Under the pieces are notes generated by a model. The model saw only the letters and a program-made list of their open reading frames with translations. It was not told where the DNA came from and did no database searches. DNA of 64,000 nt from Rotaria socialis (Eukaryota > Rotifera > Eurotatoria > Philodinida > Philodinidae): positions 1 to 64,000 of the forward strand of contig CAJNYU010000325.1 of NCBI GenBank assembly GCA_905331475.1. Direction: 5' to 3'. Numbering within the stretch: the first letter of the stretch is position 1; every line of letters begins with the position of its first letter. Both the position numbers and the translations under genes were made by a program. This document shows positions 1 to 12,077 of the stretch, in pieces.

Positions 1-2739
1 GTTTATATTAGCCTAGGAACAGTCCTTCTAGCTACCATTTAAGGCATTTTCGGGTAGTGAGAATCAGTTTCCATCAAGTGATTTCTGCACGCATGGTATA
101 TGGAAGACACCCATTTGTATTTTAGAATATATACATAGACATAAGGCTTACTGTATTATGGACTGCCGTCAAGACGCCGGTCTGATTTTTAATAGTATTA
201 TAAGTGTCTCTAATGTTGTAATTTAACTTTCTTCTCTATTTTTTACAATATTTTCCCCTGCTATGGGCTAGTCCAGGTGGGAGTAAATGAATAAACAGAC
301 TAGTCTAGACGGGTAAAAGGACGTACGGACTAGTCATAATGATGCTTCAGAATATATTGGACTAGTCTTGACGGATAAAAGGACAAACGGACTAGTCAGA
401 ACGATGCTCTGGAATAGCTTGGACCAGTCCAGACGGACTAGTCACAATAGATATGGAAGACGTATTAGACTAGACTTGACGGGTATAGCAGACTTTTTGG
501 ACTAGTCATGTCGCCCGTCCTCCCCCTATTTTTTTGCTCACTTGGGATAATGGCAAGCTTCTGTGATACAGGTGTGAACAGCGTTTAGTAAAGTAGCTTC
601 TGTAGATGTTCGCCAAATGCGAGATTGTTGCTGTCAAATAGTATGGTTGTTTTTGAATCTTTGTACAAGTGTGTATATGTAACGTTTAAGATCAGTATGG
701 TGGATCACTGCCACAAGATATGTCTTTTGAGTATGTTTTTATATTGTTGGAATAATTCGATAAAATTATGTTAAATCAAGCTCGCATCAAATTTAGCTTC
801 GTTTTTGCCTTTTATGAGCATTCTGCATTTAATGACCAAACTCTCTCTGCGAGTGACACTTGATTATTGTTTTGCTTCGTGGAAGAAGTCAATTGAATTT
901 TGATGGCGCTGATAAAATTTTGTTGTATCGTGCAAATTTATAGCAATTGTAATTGCGGTAGTTCGAGATGTACTACTGTTAGTGATTCTTTTCTTTGTTT
1001 ATTGTAATGGGTGTTAAACTAAACTAGATTGATTGTGTTTCACAATTACAAAGCATAAATTCATTGAGCACGTTACGTCTCATATGCAGTTTGGTGTATT
1101 TTAATTGTGAAGAATTCCCTACCTATTGAACAGTGAACATTAATCCATTGAATTGATAATCGAGAAGGTTTACGTTCGTACGTTGTATGAAAGAATTATG
1201 TAGCAATTGCTTATATCTTCAACACATCTTAGAAGCTTTTACTTTTTTCTCTTACAGGAAAGCTGTATATTTTTCAGTTCTACTTATGATGTGCTATCAA
1301 ATCAATATGAAAATAATATTTTGATAGAAAATTGAGTTGATCTCTCAAGTTTGCACTTACTATTACAATCGCTTTCATATCAATCTGCGTAATACTAGAC
1401 TAAATTTTATTCATAAAAACAATATCTACCGTTTCAGCTGCCGAGATTAATCAAGAGGAAATTAATTAAATTAATTTCTTAAAAGAAAATTTATCATTGA
1501 AATTTTTATAAAGCATTTCTGTGAAAACATTTAATCAAACATCTTTTATCAGGCATTTTCCGTTGCACCAATATTTAAAAGTGAAAAAATTAGTAAAAGT
1601 ATAATTTTTGTTATAACTCTTTGATTCTCATCCAGAGGTTTCCTATATTCTTCGACGGTTCTTGGGTAATTCCATTTTGAATTCTAAAGACTTGGTAAGG
1701 AAAAACCAAATGATGAGTATCCATAAAACTAAGGAAGCATCAAAAACTTTTCTTGCAAAGAAGTAGGCTAAAAGTATGACAGATAAAATTAGTTTTAGAC
1801 CGATTACTTCTTCTAAGAATTCCAGTGATATATTTAAATTGTTTTCCATTTTTGAAACCAACGCTTTTCAACTAATTGAAAAAAATTAATGAGACAGTGA
1901 ATAAAACCGAGAGAATATGTCAGGATTAAGAAAATAATTGTAAGTGTGGTCGTTATAGAAGTTAAGGCTTTGTATCTTTGTCTATGTAATAATATTCAAC
2001 GAAATATCTATATATCAATTGTATGTATCGAGCAGGTTTGATTTAATTATAGATATGAGATGATAACTCGATACCTTGTTTTTGTACAATGCTGCTGAAA
2101 ATTCAAACTTTATTTTTCCTTCATTTACTCGATCGATATACAGCGTTGAAAGTGATAATTACGACAAAAATTAGAACACATATATTGTATTCAGCCATAT
2201 AAGTATATGCCAATATATTTTGAATATCTCATAAATTTCAAAGGTATAATATGGCTTAGTTTTGTATTTTACTACAAAATAATTAAATTATTTCAATTTT
2301 ACATTCAACACACCAATGAGTGTTATAGGATGAGACAACTAAGCACTTATGTAGTTTGGACGACCATCGAAATTGACTTCAGTATATATTTTTGGTTAGA
2401 AATAAGATCTTTCGATCGGAATCTCGTCGAAATCATTCGTCTGATTTTTTTTTCACTATGGACATATCAATTTTTACTTTTATTAAATCAAGAGCAAACA
2501 TTATATGACTATCTAAGGGTCAACATAAACCGATCAAATCAAGTAGCTAACTCAAACTCTTGTTTTTTTTTAAATTTAAACATATCAGCATGATGATAAA
2601 TATGAGTCCTAAGTGATAATTGTGGTTCGCAATTGAAAATCAAAAACAAATTGCAAAAACCAAATATTACTGTATCATTTTTCGTGGACATCCGTTGAGA
2701 GTTCCTGTGGAATTAAATATATGATTTTCATTATCTTAG
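1..2739. other. Upstream stretch without a recognised gene
   Basis: Apart from the ACTAGTC array this stretch is AT-rich and shows no convincing gene. A 72-codon minus-strand ORF at 1643-1861 could encode two hydrophobic segments, and a 128-codon plus-strand ORF at 2207-2593 is rich in aromatic and hydrophobic residues. Neither has a recognisable domain, and AT-rich DNA yields such ORFs by chance. One could be a missing 5' exon of the next gene, but I found no splice pair that supports this. Confidence 0.4.
257..540. repeat. Degenerate ACTAGTC-containing tandem repeat
   Basis: The motif GGACTAGTC recurs about every 30 bases (near 298, 327, 359, 391, 436 and 499; variants near 271, 420 and 469). 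Spacers alternate between a 'GACGG(G/A)TAAAAGGAC' type and an 'A(T/C)GATGCT(T/C)' type. The real period is therefore about 62 bp, a dimer of two half-units, with four decaying copies. No coding frame runs through it. It may be an old satellite or the internal array of a DNA element. Confidence 0.7.
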
Positions 2740-3218
2740 GGCGTCCATTAACAATCTGCGACGCAACCGTTCCCACAACAACCACACTGCTTTGCCTCTC
2801 TGAAGTCTGCGAGTTTGATTATCAATTATATACATTTACCTATGTAACTCGCAATGGTTCTAATAGTAGTCTTCTTCGGTTTAATTTCCGTCACGATTCA
2901 ATGTTTTGGGCCTTGGATGGTGTGCAAGTCATTGATTCAGTTAGTTTCGCACCTGTGATTGCAAATGGCGGCTTTGAAACAATAAATTCAAACGAGTCAT
3001 GGACAGTATGTAATCCATCAAATTCTTGTTTTCCAGGCGAAATATCGAGTAATTATTCTCGAACTGGACAATATAGTTACCTTGACGGTGCTATGAACAA
3101 TCCAGATTATTTAGTACAACTATTTCCAACCGTCAGTGGGCGCTTGTATTTCGTTAGTTTCTGGCTTAAAAATTTAGGATCAGGTGTGAACAATGCAACT
3201 ATCACTATTGGATCATGA
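2740..3218 (+). CDS. 3' exon of a secreted/ectodomain protein with a jelly-roll-like module
   Basis: The open frame begins at a good acceptor (TTATCTTAG, ending 2739) and runs 159 codons to TGA. It encodes a Thr-rich linker (VPTTTTLLC), then a module with the elements FALD-like 'WALDGVQVID', 'NGGFET', 'ESWTVCNPSNSC', 'YSRTGQYSYLDG' and a final 'GSGVNNATITIGS'. The pattern resembles beta-sandwich carbohydrate-binding-like repeats attached to Thr-rich stalks in bdelloid surface proteins. The paired cysteines and several N-x-S/T sites fit an extracellular location. The 5' exons, including any signal peptide or membrane anchor, were not found upstream, so the gene is partial or a relic. The C-terminal half of the gene at 50459-52044 is built in a similar way. 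Confidence 0.55.
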
Positions 3219-4741
3219 GAACATGTATCGCAACTGTGAAACTTTTAATTCTTTAGCATTTTTTTCTTTTTGTCAACAGCTGGCAAAGATCCAGAAAAAG
3301 TCCATTTTACCTAAAGTCCTGCGAAAAGTCCTTCACTCTCAACTTAAAGTCCCGCGATAGGATCTTACTGGTGACGGCACCTGTCCACGGGACTTTGAAC
3401 AGGAAAAGTTGCATTTTATCGGAGCTTTGCCACTGCTGCTTTTGTCTAAATCAGCACTAGCTAATTTTTTGTTTGTGATTTACTAACATACGATTTTTTT
3501 TAAATTTCATATATTAAAAGTATTCTTTGCACCAATGAATTCCTCTAGTTTCAATAATAACGCCATTGTCCAATCATGTTGACAAAAACTTTCGACGTAC
3601 AATATTTTGATGACAATGAAGAGATTTTTTTTCAAATAGATTAATTCTTTCGATAAATATCTACTATATAAAATTGTTTTAGTTTCTAGTTTCATTTAAA
3701 AAACATATGAAACCAATTGTTTTTACTACTATTCAGCAGTTCATCATTGGGCATGGTGCTCTTCGCTTATTGTTTTCGAGCAAGTTTTCGTATTTATTTG
3801 CACATAAAATTAGCTATTTCATTGGGAGAAGTACTACAATTCGATGAATTCTCAACTCGAATAGAATACTGATGTTATCAATGCATGCTATAATCATCGG
3901 TCTCGATTTACTTCAATTATTTTGCATCATAAACTATTTTTAATCGTAGCGCTAACGGTTTCTTTTCAAAGAAATTGATCGTTGAAATTTATTACCATTT
4001 CTTATTATCATGAATTGTTCACATTATAGATATTACTCACAACTCAAAATTATAGAAGAGTAATTTTATGTAAATAGGCAGAGAATAATTGCAATAGATT
4101 CAAAGTTTCTATGACTATAATAGCATTTTGTTAGTTTATATATCTATTTTATAATAGGTAACTCTCTGAGCTTCTATTTCTATCGATAGTCGATAGAAGA
4201 ACTAAAAACTATGGTAATAGTTAGGGAGGAAGAAACTTCGTTGTGTTGAAAACTGATTGATTCTGTAGAGCACAGTTTCTTGTCTCAGACGATGCCTTAC
4301 TCACTCTCGCAAAATATATGCAGTACGCATCAGTTTTTTTTACTTAGGTAGACTTCGTATCATAATGATACGACGATATTTATTGTTTGCTATCAAATTA
4401 TTCGTTATTTTGAGGTGGTACGTACAGCTTGTGACATTTTCTACTAGTTTTAACCATGCTCGCAATCTAATCGTATAGTCAACTGTTCCAAAGGAATGTG
4501 AAGAAATGAAAATTTTTCTCTCTTCTATCGAACAAGAAAAATACGCTCTACCACCTTGTTCTTTTTCTCTTACTCTCAAATTCGCAGTGCAAGACAACAA
4601 AAACAATGTAAGATACAGAATAAGAAAAAAAACTGAAGCCAGTCATATGATAATGAAATATTTCGAATAGTGTGCTACCTAAAGATACAAAACAGTGCAC
4701 ATTAAGGTAAAAACCATCGTCGTTAGTGTACTTCGCAAAAA
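3219..4741. other. Intergenic; AAAGTCC-rich patch
   Basis: No gene recognised. Between about 3296 and 3400 the motif AAAGTCC appears four times (AAAAAGTCC, CTAAAGTCC, GAAAAGTCC, TTAAAGTCC) and once inverted (GGGACTTT). The patch is noticeably more GC-rich than its surroundings, which suggests a fragment of a repeat family. The minus-strand ORF at 4340-4606 overlaps the promoter side of the esterase gene and has no recognisable features. Confidence 0.4.
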
Positions 4742-6079
4742 ATGGCTTGCTCGAATTGCTGTTACTCGCTTATTAAAAATTTGACCCTTTTAATTGCTAT
4801 TTTGGCCATCGGTATTCCGTTGTATTATAATTCGACTAATCCTTTATATCTTCAAATACGTGTGATACATTCGTTGATATCAATAAAACATATGCTTGTT
4901 CCAGATGCTGCTCGACCAAAATTAACAGCAGAATATCGAGCATTCGAAGGTATACTCGGCAGTTTCAAATCAATCCAGTATGATCCGATGATGGATCCAT
5001 TAGAAAGAGTCAAGCAGATGCGTGCATCATTTTCATTTGGTAAGACTATCCCGCGTTCATCCGAATGCCGATTCAAAAAAGAATTATTCAAATACGAAGA
5101 ACGAACAGCCGAAGCTTATTGGATAAACAATCTAAAGCAAGAAAATAAATGGGAAACAGATCAAATTCTACTTTATTTTCATGGTGGAGGTTATATGTTG
5201 GGTGATTTTCAAGGTAGGATTCTAACGTTTATTTATAGAAGTTGAGCAAAATATATGAACTTAAAAGTGCATCGTTATAATCTGAATTCAGTCACATTAC
5301 TCTAGTTCTTGATCAAAATATTATACTTCTCTTGGAAAACAGAGTATCTCTTTGTTCTTTATAGTTAACAGAGTGACATTTTAAAATCATTGTGTGAATA
5401 AAATAGCTATCTTATTTTGTTTTGTTGTATAGCTTACAGTGGTTTTGAATGTCACATATCTCGTCTTTTCAATATGACCGTTATTCATCTCGAATATAGT
5501 CGTGTACCTGAGCATCCATTGCCAGCAGCTGTCAAGGACGCAGTCACATTGTATGGTGCCCTTCTTCAACAAGGTATTTCCTCATCTCGTTTGGCCATTA
5601 TGGGTGACTCAGCTGGTGGAGGCCTCGCATTACTCACCATCCAAGCAATTCTTAATCGACAATTGCCAAAGCCTCGCGCAGCTGCTCTTGTATCTCCTTG
5701 GACTGATTTGTCGTCATCCGGCGAGAGCTTCAAACGTAACCGTGTGATAGATGTGCTGCTTAATTCTGAGCATATTCCTTGGATGATCGATCAAGCCTTG
5801 GGACCAAACCGTGATCAACTAGCCCGAGATGATCCTATATTCAGTCCACTCTTTGGTTCGTTTAATGATTTTCCTCCACTGTATGTCGTAGTAGGAACAG
5901 CAGAAATATTAGAAGACGATTCGAGACGAGTGGTTGACAAAGCACGATCGCAAAATGTCGATGTAACCTTTGAAGTTGGCGAACACTTAATGCATGTTTA
6001 TCCACTGTTCTTTTTCTATTTTCGTGAAGCCAGAGACACACTTGAAAATATTCGTCAATGGTTTGAAGGAAAATTTTAA
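4742..6079 (+). CDS. Membrane-anchored alpha/beta-hydrolase (HSL/arylacetamide-deacetylase type esterase)
   Basis: Two exons, 4742-5213 and 5433-6079, flank a 219-nt GT-AG intron (phase 1) and give a 372-residue protein. An N-terminal hydrophobic segment (about residues 11-30) should act as a signal anchor, as in arylacetamide deacetylases. The oxyanion-hole motif HGGG lies near residues 147-150. The nucleophile elbow GDSAGG places the catalytic Ser at about 217, and the catalytic His is at about 345 (EHLMHVYP). The acidic member is probably in GTAEILEDDS. These motifs define the hormone-sensitive-lipase family, which hydrolyses ester bonds of small lipids or xenobiotics. The C-terminal wording resembles bacterial family members more than vertebrate AADAC, so horizontal origin is possible but untested. 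An AATAAA follows at 6146. Confidence 0.85.
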
Positions 6080-6145
6080 TGAACAGTACAATTTTCGTAT
6101 TTTACTAATTTTGTCATTAGTGATTGTCTAATTTTTGTTTTTATT

Positions 6146-6151
6146 AATAAA
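6146..6151 (+). terminator. Poly(A) signal AATAAA of the esterase gene
   Basis: An exact AATAAA lies 67 nt after the esterase stop codon, in a T-rich context typical of a short 3' UTR. Confidence 0.6.
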
Positions 6152-9100
6152 AGTACGTAATTATGCGATATTAACATCTTTATCGACTAACCTTACTACT
6201 GAATTTTTAAACTATTAGCTTTAACAAGACACGTATTTGCTTGGAAATGCTTAGCTTACGAGATAGGAAAGAAAACATATAATGGCAGAAGCTTGAGGAT
6301 TAAGATTTCAAAAAAATGCATCATCAACTAGGTACTCTTACGATTAATTGAAATAAGATTCTAATCCGAAGAACTTTTTTTCGAATTTATAGGATTTATA
6401 GATGGAAAATAAATGTGGATAAAAAGAACTTGACTGTGATCTAGTGTTATAAGTTACTATGTTGACTGATCATAGAAGTTTTTCTTTGTTTTTTACTTAG
6501 CTTCCTTCTGAAAAAAAAGCAACCAACTTGCCATATTAGATATGCACATGCAGTCAGAAATATGTAATGTCTATCTAAGTTATTTAAATCGATGTAGAAA
6601 GCTTCATATCATCGTATGCTCTTCTATATGCAATAAAGTTTCGAAGAGAGCTGCATAGGAATTCACCAAGTTTCTACATAAAATCTTATTCTTGAACGAA
6701 TAACATGCTCAAAAATCATGTTTATTTTTCCTCAATATGAAGGCATTCAAGAGTGTATCAACAGAAAAATCTTTTGAACATTAAATATTCGTCATCAGTA
6801 TCGTTTTTCAACATTATTATTGTTACCGTTCTTTCACACATTTGCGACTGGGAGAATGTTATTATACGTCTACGAACAATTTCTATCTTACTCAAATCAG
6901 TATGCTTCACGAAGAGATGATCACAAAATACTTAAAATTACAGCAATGTGAGAAATAATGTATACATTATTTTGTCGCATCAGATACACATTTTGTCAAG
7001 ATTTCATTTGATTTAAAATTATTAAGCAAGTTAATTGTAAAGAAAACTTTTCATTGATAATTTGACCGGTTAAGCAGTATTTTCAAACAAATTAATAACA
7101 ACACAAATGAAATTGATACTTCCATCATCTTATCTGATATTACCTGAGATTGCTCTCAATCTCAAGTTACTTCTTAGAATTAGAAAACCTCATCGAGAGA
7201 TGAACCAAAGCTCAAAAATGTTTTGATGGTACTTATGTTTTTTGGTTCAATCAAAAGAATAATTTGCTTGACCTCATACATTCACTCTGGTTTTTCTTCT
7301 GATGAGTTGTTGGCACATATATACATGAAGTACTCCGAGAAAGTCAACGTGCCAACAATACCAACCGAAAATTATCCAGAACTAGGTTTTTCATTATATC
7401 GGATATGTGAAAGTGTAAGATTGAAGGGACAAAATTGAAAACATCATTTTAATTCTAACTGAGAAGCTTATGAAAAGAACCATACGCTTTAGATTATACT
7501 ATTAATTAAATTTAATAAATCATCACATAGGAAGCATGATTATCGAAAGACTGATTCAATCAAACTCACTGCATCGAAAGTGGCTTCAGGCCAAGATTAG
7601 AACGATACTCTTTATATTTTGAATGGCATCGTCAGAATAAAGTTTGGTATTTGCTCGAAAGATATGAAATGTTTTTCTAGTTCCATTATTTATACGCAGA
7701 GGCAAGGGTAGAATCTGTATGTTCTTTTACGCAATTGCAACCATCATGTTGTAATAATCGATTTTCAATTAGCTCACCATCTTACACTACAGTATACCGA
7801 GCTGGAAAAAATCCTATATGTAGCAATATTTCAATCTATGCAAGCCTATTAGGCGTAGCCTTTCTCTGAGAAATCTAAATACAGAATGCAAATGAATAAC
7901 TTATTTTATTGACGGAGTATAAAGTTGATTTGAGACAGAACGACCAAGTAATCCGATCAGTAGAAATATTGATCATGAATGTCATAGATTTGATTCGGTT
8001 TAAGTAAAGAGAAAATAATTTCTCAGTTCCTTTTACCCGTAAAACATACAGCGCACATAAAAGGAAGACGAGCAACTTTTTACATAATGGTGAAAAATCA
8101 CAATTACATTGACTAAGTTGCTTTTGCTTGAAATAGTTAATGTTAGAAATATTGATGAGAAATATTCAAAGACGTAGATTCCAATCTACTGTGGTGGTAT
8201 ATTAAGATCATAGATCTACATAAATAATCTTTTTGGCAGGCCAAAAATGGACTTTACGAAAACTGATGTGACTAGATAAAAATAATGTCGATTAATCTGT
8301 ATTGTTAAACATATGTTGATCAATTGTAAGGCAAAACTATAGTGCTTCTATGGTAGATACCTTATGTTACTCGTTGCCATCTATAAATAAGATTTTAGCA
8401 TAGTTAAAAGAAGTAGCATATAGATATAGATATAGATATGTCTTAATAAGTACTAACGCACTCGCCTCTTTTATGTATCTTCTGCTATAAATTTCTCAAA
8501 GAATATACGTCAAATGGAGTAAGTTAAATTTTGATTGCTTTCTTATAATAATTTAAAGAAAAAGGCCTGTAACATGGAATAGGTTTTCAGTGATTCAATT
8601 ATTTTTTCATGAATCAATTTATTTTGTACCAAATTAAATATTCATTCGAAGATAATTCTATCATTGTAGTACGCTAAATCACGGATTATATTCCTAGAAA
8701 AAACTCATTAGCGAAAAAATATGTTTAGCATAGTCTTGATTCAAAGCAAGTCATGCTAACCTTGAATAGTCCTCGGAATAAGATTTTTTTTGAAAGAAAA
8801 TAAAGATTAGAGACAGAGCTCGACAATTCATTAAGCTATTTCTTGCTAACGGATGCCCTGTAAGCTCTTGGTATGAGAATAATATTCTGAATTCACATAA
8901 AAACTGTGTACTTTGATCTAATCCGGAAGAAACATAAAAAGATCCCGCCGCCGTTATTTATAAAATTATAGACATGCATATAAAATAATATGAAGCCACT
9001 CTGACAGGTGAGTTAAATTGATACCTTCAATGAATATTTGTGTTCTTCCATGAAGAACTTTTCAAGTAACTACATGGTCGATTCAAGCATAAAACCCTAG

Positions 9101-10935
9101 TGAACTACAGTTTAATTATTATTTCGTGGTTTTTATTGATTTATTTCTTGTTCTAATTGAAATACGGGTTTAAGAAATTCAGATAGATCACGTTTTTAAA
9201 TGTCTCATGTTTATTATCTATCTGAAGAAATTGTTCGTTAATCTTATAAAAACAAAAATATTCGCTGTTTTTCATCATGAATTCAATGTCTATTAAAACA
9301 AATTCAGCCATTACATTCTTTTAATAAAGAAAATTTATTACTATATTGCTTTTTCGATCGTTTTCTCCGTCAAATCATGAGATCTACTCATCGCAATGCT
9401 TTCGGTTACGTTTTGTATATCACTGTTTCAAAACACATTCATTCTTATTAGGAAGATTTGAATGTTGTCGAAGATATTGAATTCGGTTTGAATAGCTTCT
9501 GAATTTTTAAGTTTTCAACAGAGGAGTACATCAATCCTTTTATATTTCTTCATGTTACTTGAAACTTGTTCTATCCATTGGAATAATTCATAGACGATAC
9601 ATTCAAAGATTATAGACGACTCGTTAATAATTATAACTTATAAAATGAAATTTTTTTAAGAGTTAGTAATTTATATGCAAAATATCAAAATAAAAAGTCA
9701 AATTTAGAATTAAAAAAATCGACTCCATTAATAAATTCCACAAACTCTTATTCACTTAGTTAATTCGATATACGACTAGCAGGTGCTGCGCTAACATCAA
9801 GAATCTATTTATAATCATACAAACTTGGCCATTTTCTAGCTACTGACTATAGTATTTGACACAAGAAAAAATATTTGTTAGAAAATTATTATGATCTTTA
9901 ATATAAAATGTTGATCAGCATTAATGATAAAAACATGAGAAAAGATGTTTTCAAAACTTATTTGATTACCGGCCGCTACTAGAAATTTACTGAAAATAAT
10001 TGAGGAAACGTATGCGCAATACATCGTTTTATTTTTATTTCTTCTGTGTCTTTTTTTATTTGATTTAATTTTCACCAGAATATAGCTAAATAATAATTTT
10101 AGTAAGTCAGCATATATTCCTCGCTGATAAACACTTTTTATTTGATATATATATATATATATATTTTTTTTTTTTCTTTAATAAGATTATTTGAAATTCA
10201 TATTAATAGAACTATTTTTAGTAACATATTTACACGCCCCTTTTGATAAACAAGACTTCGGAGCTATACGAAAGAATTATTTTTAGGCATGTATCAAATT
10301 TAGAGGAACACTTTCTCAATGTTGAACACTTTTTTATAATTCCCAACAGTATTCATTTCAGAGCACCTTTACTGTTTTATTAGTTTCTTCTCTTTGTAGT
10401 ATGCTTTCTTCTGATAAAGGGAGTTATTAGCGTAACATTTTAGCAAATTATCTAAAAGAATCACGTATGAAAAAAGACTTATTAATCTTAGTCAATGAGG
10501 TTTATTACTGAGAAGTAGCGTTTCTAATACTTTCTCTCTAGTTTTTTTTTCAACAGAAGTGACTTAGTTTAGACGCAAACGCGTTTTATCTTTTATCAGG
10601 TTTATTTTCTGCATATAATCTTATCTATTAATTATATAGTTTCTTTTCTTTGTTTAAGAACTCTTCATTTAATTTGTATCAAAAAATTTTAAAAATCAAA
10701 AAAGAAAATTTCTTCCAGTTTTTCTTACCTGAATTTGTTTCTTCACGGTTAAACGTAAGTAATTTCATAAGATTATCAGTTTTTATTTCCTGCCAAGCAT
10801 TTATAAATACTAGTGCCAAGTTGTGTGCCTTTTTTTTCTTGCTTACATTATAATAAACAAGAAACTCGAAAGATAGATAGATAACTATTGATGCTATTGA
10901 TTCTTTCAGCATAATAATATTACTAAATTGTAATA
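6152..10935. other. Long AT-rich intergenic region
   Basis: About 4.8 kb with no supportable gene. It holds a short (GATATA)n run near 8425-8440, a (TA)n/T-run simple repeat at about 10146-10175, and scattered ORFs of 60-90 codons without domains. The ORF at 7223-7438 has a somewhat protein-like second half but no splice partners or homologous motif that I recognise. Confidence 0.45.
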
Positions 10936-11970
10936 ATGTTCGCACATTCTTCTTATACACAACCAGCAGAAGTATTAAAAAATGTTTCCGTACAATTTAA
11001 TCGTTATTTTTCGATATTTATTTTTCTTTTTGGTATGATCGGTAATATTCTTAATTGCTTTGTTTTATCGCAACCGAATCTTCGACTAAATCCATGTGCT
11101 TATCTTTTCCTAATTTCATCGTTGGCAAATATGATTTCCATTACATTCGGTTTATCAACACGAATCTTATCCGGTTGGGATATGGACATTACAGATTCAA
11201 ATACTTGCATGTGTAAGTTTCGCGCATTTGTTATGCTTACTTCACGAACAATAGCTTTTTGGCTTATCGCATTTGCTACAATCGATCGTTGGTTTTCATC
11301 ATGTTATCAGTATCAAAGAAGGCAGATGAGCTCATTGAAAAATGCTCAACGCGGAACAATTATTATTATTATTCTATCAATCCTATTATACAGTCAAATA
11401 CTTTACTGTTATGAAGCAAATATCACTTCGACTCCGCTTAAGTGTTATGGTAAATCTGCAGAATGTCGATTACTAACTGATATAATCTATGCTTTAATAA
11501 CTATATTATTTCCTTTACTAATCATGTGTATATTTGGTTTAATGACTATATCAAATATACGTCAAACATACTATGTTATTCTATTTAAAAGAACGAGTAC
11601 AGAATCCGACAATGAAAATAAAACAACCTTAGTACTAACAAACGGACAACGAGAACGATGGAAAAGAATAGATCGTTACTTACGTCATGTACTTTTTGTA
11701 CAAACAATACTTTTAACTGTATTCACACTTCCACAAGTTGTTGAAAAAATCTATACGACATTGACAGAGAATCCAAGAAAATCCTCATTACATAATACTA
11801 TTGACAAATTTATTTATAATTTTGTCCTTCTTCTTACTTATGTTGCTAGTGGAATGCCATTTTATATATACACATTAAGTGGCGGAAGTATATTTCGGAA
11901 TGCACTAAGAAATTTATTTCAATCAATGTTTAGTTTCACAACTAACACATCAGTCAGAACCACAGAGTAA
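10936..11970 (+). CDS. Rhodopsin-family G-protein-coupled receptor, intronless
   Basis: A single exon of 344 codons. Seven hydrophobic segments fall near residues 18-42, 53-77, 92-116, 137-156, 186-212, 250-270 and 292-316. TM1 carries the family GN motif (MIGNILNCF). TM3 ends in IDRW, the DRY-type motif for G-protein coupling. A Cys just before TM3 and cysteines in the second extracellular loop (KCYGKSAEC) could form the conserved disulphide. TM7 lacks a clear NPxxY, showing MPFYIYTLSG instead. The overall style matches the large FMRFamide-like/peptide-receptor expansions of bdelloids, but the ligand cannot be inferred. The intronless structure contrasts with the spliced neighbours and would fit an expansion that included retrocopies. 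Confidence 0.85.
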   Translation: MFAHSSYTQPAEVLKNVSVQFNRYFSIFIFLFGMIGNILNCFVLSQPNLRLNPCAYLFLISSLANMISITFGLSTRILSGWDMDITDSNTCMCKFRAFVMLTSRTIAFWLIAFATIDRWFSSCYQYQRRQMSSLKNAQRGTIIIIILSILLYSQILYCYEANITSTPLKCYGKSAECRLLTDIIYALITILFPLLIMCIFGLMTISNIRQTYYVILFKRTSTESDNENKTTLVLTNGQRERWKRIDRYLRHVLFVQTILLTVFTLPQVVEKIYTTLTENPRKSSLHNTIDKFIYNFVLLLTYVASGMPFYIYTLSGGSIFRNALRNLFQSMFSFTTNTSVRTTE

Positions 11971-12071
11971 ATATTCAAGTGGAATTTTTTTATATAGATT
12001 TTATTTTTTTTAATGAATTGTTTAAAACAAAACATCACAGCATCATGCCAACTATGTTTGACTCTGGAATG

Positions 12072-12077
12072 AATAAA
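12072..12077 (+). terminator. Poly(A) signal AATAAA of the GPCR gene
   Basis: AATAAA about 100 nt after the GPCR stop codon. Confidence 0.55.

Noticed and set aside
7223..7438. 71-codon plus-strand ORF with partly protein-like sequence
   Set aside because: No recognised motif, no splice partners, and surrounded by non-coding sequence.
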